Positions 12,348 through 14,590 of a stretch of 14,590 nucleotides of DNA are shown piece by piece. The position numbers were made by a program, and so were the translations under genes. Numbering within the stretch: the first letter of the stretch is position 1; every line of letters starts with the position of its first letter. The notes below the pieces were generated by a model. It saw only the letters and a list, made by a program, of their open reading frames with translations. It did not search any database and had not been told where the DNA came from. This DNA is from Frankiales bacterium (GTDB taxonomy: Bacteria > Actinomycetota > Actinomycetes > Mycobacteriales > SCTD01): assembly GCA_025465145.1 (NCBI GenBank), contig JAODNS010000323.1:1-14590 (forward strand), in the 5' to 3' direction.

Positions 12348-14590
12348 GACGGGCTCCCGCGGCGGGGGTCGGGGACCGGCACGTCGGCCGGGCCGAGCAG
12401 GGAGGGCGTGCCGGCACCTCGACGGTAGGCGAGAACCGCGGCGAACACGCGCTCCGCGTCGCGGAAGGCGGTTCGCGTGACCATCAGCGAGTACGACCGG
12501 CCGGAGCGGTCGAAGGCCAGCAGCAGCGTCTGCTCGGGCAGCCGGACGCGGTACGCCCGCTCGTCGCCGATCCGCACGGGGGTGAAGCGTCCGCTGCCGA
12601 GCCCCCTGAGCACCTGCTCGCGGACCCGGCGCGACCGGACGTCGACGTCGGGGACGAGGCCCGCCACCTGGAGCGAGCCCTGCACGACGTCGCCCTGCCG
12701 GATGCTGAACACCCTGCCGCTCGAGGCGAGCGACGTCGATCCCGTTGCGGCGTATGCCTTCTCCGCCTCCGGCTCGGGCACGAACCGCAGGTCGCCGAGC
12801 GTCGCCGGAGCGGCCAGCTCGGGCAGCGCGGGGCCCGTTGGCGGCGGCGCCCCGCCGCGGGTGCCGGCGAGGACGAGGCCACCCGTCAGCGCGAGCACGA
12901 GGCCGACGGTGATCGGCGCCGGCGAGAGGAACCTGCGCCGCTCCGGCCACAGCGCCGGCAGCTCGCGGGTCCAGGGAGCGACGAGGGAGCTGCGGGCGGC
13001 GAGCGCCGCGACGCGGCTGAAGCCGGGCTGGGCGGTACGCATCCGCTTCGCGACGGAGCGGGACATGGCCTCCGCCGCGCGCACGTCCTCATCGGTGAGA
13101 TCGCGGGCGAGGTCGCCCCACAGCGCCCGCGTCACGAGCCAGGCCAGCTCGCGGTGCTCCGGGTCGGGCGCCACGGCGTCGACGAACTCCAGCGGCGTCA
13201 TGGCGGGCGTGCCGATGGCGAGGTCGGTCCCGGCGTCGCGCAGCTCCGCGTACGCCGCAGCGATCCGCGCCTGCCGGCCGAGCTGACCGGCGCGCCGGCT
13301 GCGCAGCACGCGGCGCAGCGCCTTGACCAGCGCGGGCAGGAAGAACAGCAGCAGGCCCCCGGCGAGGAGGAACGGCACGGCGAGCCCCGCGTAGTAGCGC
13401 ACGACCTCGTACAGCAGCCGCACCGTCTGCAGGCGGACGGGGACGTACGTGACCAGCGCGAGCTCGTTGGACGCGCGGACCGACGGGTCGCCGTTCTGCT
13501 GGTCCTTGTTCAGCGTGACGCGGGCGCGCGGCGGCGTCCCGACGATGGGCACCCACCCGTGACCGCCGAAGTACGCCTCCAGCCAGGTCGCGCCGTGCCG
13601 CGGCCGCACCTCGACGGTCCCGCTCTTCGCCTCCCCGCCGAAGTACCCGTAGCCGATGCGCGCCGGGATCCCTGCCCAGCGAGCCAGCAGCACCTCGCCG
13701 GCGGTGATCTCGTACGGCGTCGCGCTCTTGCCCTGCAGCATCTCGACGACCCGCGCCGGCGGCACGTCCACCGGCCGGCCGGCGCCGGCGGCGACGACGT
13801 TCGCGAAGTACGCGTTGCGCACGAACTGCAGCCGGGCGAAGGCGTTCTCGGGCGCCTCGCCGAGCAGGTTCGTCACCTCGACCGGAGCGGGCGGCGCGGC
13901 GAGGAACTCCTCCTGCGCCGGGCCGGGCGGGGGAGCCGCCGCGAGGTCCCGCCCGGTCGGCGGCACCTTCGCCACGACCGTGTACGTGGTGCCGCGGCGG
14001 GGGCGGGTGCCGGGTACGCGGACCGACTGTGTGCGCGGGTCGTACTCCAGCTGCGGGCCGCCGGACACCTCGACGGCACCGGCCAGCGTCGGCAGCATCT
14101 TGCCGGCGCTGTCGGCGAGGGTGAAGCGCGCCGTGAAGGTCTTGTCGGCCGTGAGCGCGCCGCGGGTCTCGCCCTTCGCGGCGGCGGGCACCGCCCCGCT
14201 CTTGGGCAGCGGGACCAGCCGGCCGGTGTCGAACGGCGGCGTCAGCCAGGCCGGCTCGCGGTAGACGTCGAGCGTCCCGAGCCGCCACGTCACCGGCCGC
14301 TCCGACTGCACCGTGAACAGCACCCGGTCCGGTGCCGGCGGCGGCAGCTGCGGGCGCATCGGCGGCACGACCTGCTCCGACGACGCCTTGGGGAACAGGA
14401 AGCCGATCTGCGCGGTGCCGGCCAGCAGCGCGCCGAGAACGACGAGCGCGCCGGCCCCGCGGGCGAGGCGGCGCAGCTCGAACCGGCCGCCGCCGCTGCC
14501 GTCGCCGGCCAGGTCGGCGCCGAGGGAGACGGCGAGCGAGCCGACGAGCAGCAGCAGCGCGACGAGCGTGCCGACGACCTCGCTGCCGGG
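12344..14590 (-). CDS. TgpA-like membrane protein with inactive-looking transglutaminase domain (5' end outside window)
   Basis: The visible part is 748 residues and the frame stays open to the window edge. It begins inside hydrophobic segments (GTLVALLLLVGSLAVSLGA; then GALVVLGALLAGTAQIGFLF), followed by an extracytoplasmic region that includes a transglutaminase-like domain (roughly + strand 13500-13800: ITAGEVLLARWAGIPARIGY, then ATWLEAYFGGHGWVPIVGTPP). A membrane segment (YYAGLAVPFLLAGGLLLFF), a cytoplasmic helical part, another membrane segment (ITVGLVLALTGGLVLAG) and a C-terminal extracytoplasmic domain follow. This layout resembles TgpA proteins, usually found with MoxR ATPase and DUF58 genes, which would lie to the right of this window. 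The positions expected for the catalytic Cys, His and Asp hold Pro/Tyr, Ala and Val, so enzymatic activity is unlikely. The last membrane-plus-domain unit is not typical of TgpA. It leads the minus-strand operon. Confidence 0.8.
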   Translation of the reverse strand, partial: PGSEVVGTLVALLLLVGSLAVSLGADLAGDGSGGGRFELRRLARGAGALVVLGALLAGTAQIGFLFPKASSEQVVPPMRPQLPPPAPDRVLFTVQSERPVTWRLGTLDVYREPAWLTPPFDTGRLVPLPKSGAVPAAAKGETRGALTADKTFTARFTLADSAGKMLPTLAGAVEVSGGPQLEYDPRTQSVRVPGTRPRRGTTYTVVAKVPPTGRDLAAAPPPGPAQEEFLAAPPAPVEVTNLLGEAPENAFARLQFVRNAYFANVVAAGAGRPVDVPPARVVEMLQGKSATPYEITAGEVLLARWAGIPARIGYGYFGGEAKSGTVEVRPRHGATWLEAYFGGHGWVPIVGTPPRARVTLNKDQQNGDPSVRASNELALVTYVPVRLQTVRLLYEVVRYYAGLAVPFLLAGGLLLFFLPALVKALRRVLRSRRAGQLGRQARIAAAYAELRDAGTDLAIGTPAMTPLEFVDAVAPDPEHRELAWLVTRALWGDLARDLTDEDVRAAEAMSRSVAKRMRTAQPGFSRVAALAARSSLVAPWTRELPALWPERRRFLSPAPITVGLVLALTGGLVLAGTRGGAPPPTGPALPELAAPATLGDLRFVPEPEAEKAYAATGSTSLASSGRVFSIRQGDVVQGSLQVAGLVPDVDVRSRRVREQVLRGLGSGRFTPVRIGDERAYRVRLPEQTLLLAFDRSGRSYSLMVTRTAFRDAERVFAAVLAYRRGAGTPSLLGPADVPVPDPRRGSPS

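Overview
This window comes from a very GC-rich actinomycete chromosome. G/C dominates third codon positions, GTG starts are frequent, neighbouring genes often overlap by 4 bp at stop/start codons, and there is a deazaflavin (F420)-type nitroreductase homologue. No tRNA, rRNA, CRISPR array, insertion sequence or phage gene is visible. The window is almost fully coding, with no gap above 50 bases between genes.

Left part (1-3157). The window opens inside the C-terminal ATPase lobe of an SbcC-type DNA repair ATPase. A tandem-GNAT acetyltransferase follows. It overlaps a degenerate class III adenylate cyclase-like gene, which has an apparent pair of compensating frameshifts and lacks the first part of its catalytic core. 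A convergent HSL/esterase-like alpha/beta hydrolase lies on the minus strand and overlaps the cyclase-like gene by 14 bp.

Middle part (3158-8752). A tightly coupled plus-strand operon encodes a GntR/HutC regulator, a large cytoplasmic (alpha/alpha)6-type glycoside hydrolase, a short ROK-family sugar kinase, a long-form class I mannose-6-phosphate isomerase and a small lipoprotein. Every junction is a 1-4 bp overlap. The set reads as a self-contained intracellular route: glycoside to free sugar (probably mannose), then sugar-6-phosphate, then fructose-6-phosphate. A 12-bp perfect palindrome just before the GntR start overlaps a promoter-like sequence that would give a leaderless mRNA, which suggests autoregulation. 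No transporter is present. A hairpin spanning both convergent stop codons closes the operon.

Right part (8743-14590, minus strand). Reading leftward: a TgpA-like membrane protein that runs off the window edge, a proline-rich lipoprotein, an SBP_bac_5 peptide-binding lipoprotein, a small protein with a C-terminal zinc-ribbon-like cysteine cluster, and an F420/deazaflavin-type oxidoreductase. The first three are joined by GTGA overlaps, as are the last two. The transglutaminase-like domain of the TgpA-like protein appears to have lost all three catalytic triad residues, and the binding protein has no permease or ATPase in view. Together they look like an envelope module of unknown function.

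Most novel points: the triad-less TgpA/lipoprotein/orphan binding protein module; the mannose-type operon with a zinc-motif-less ROK kinase; and the decaying cyclase gene.
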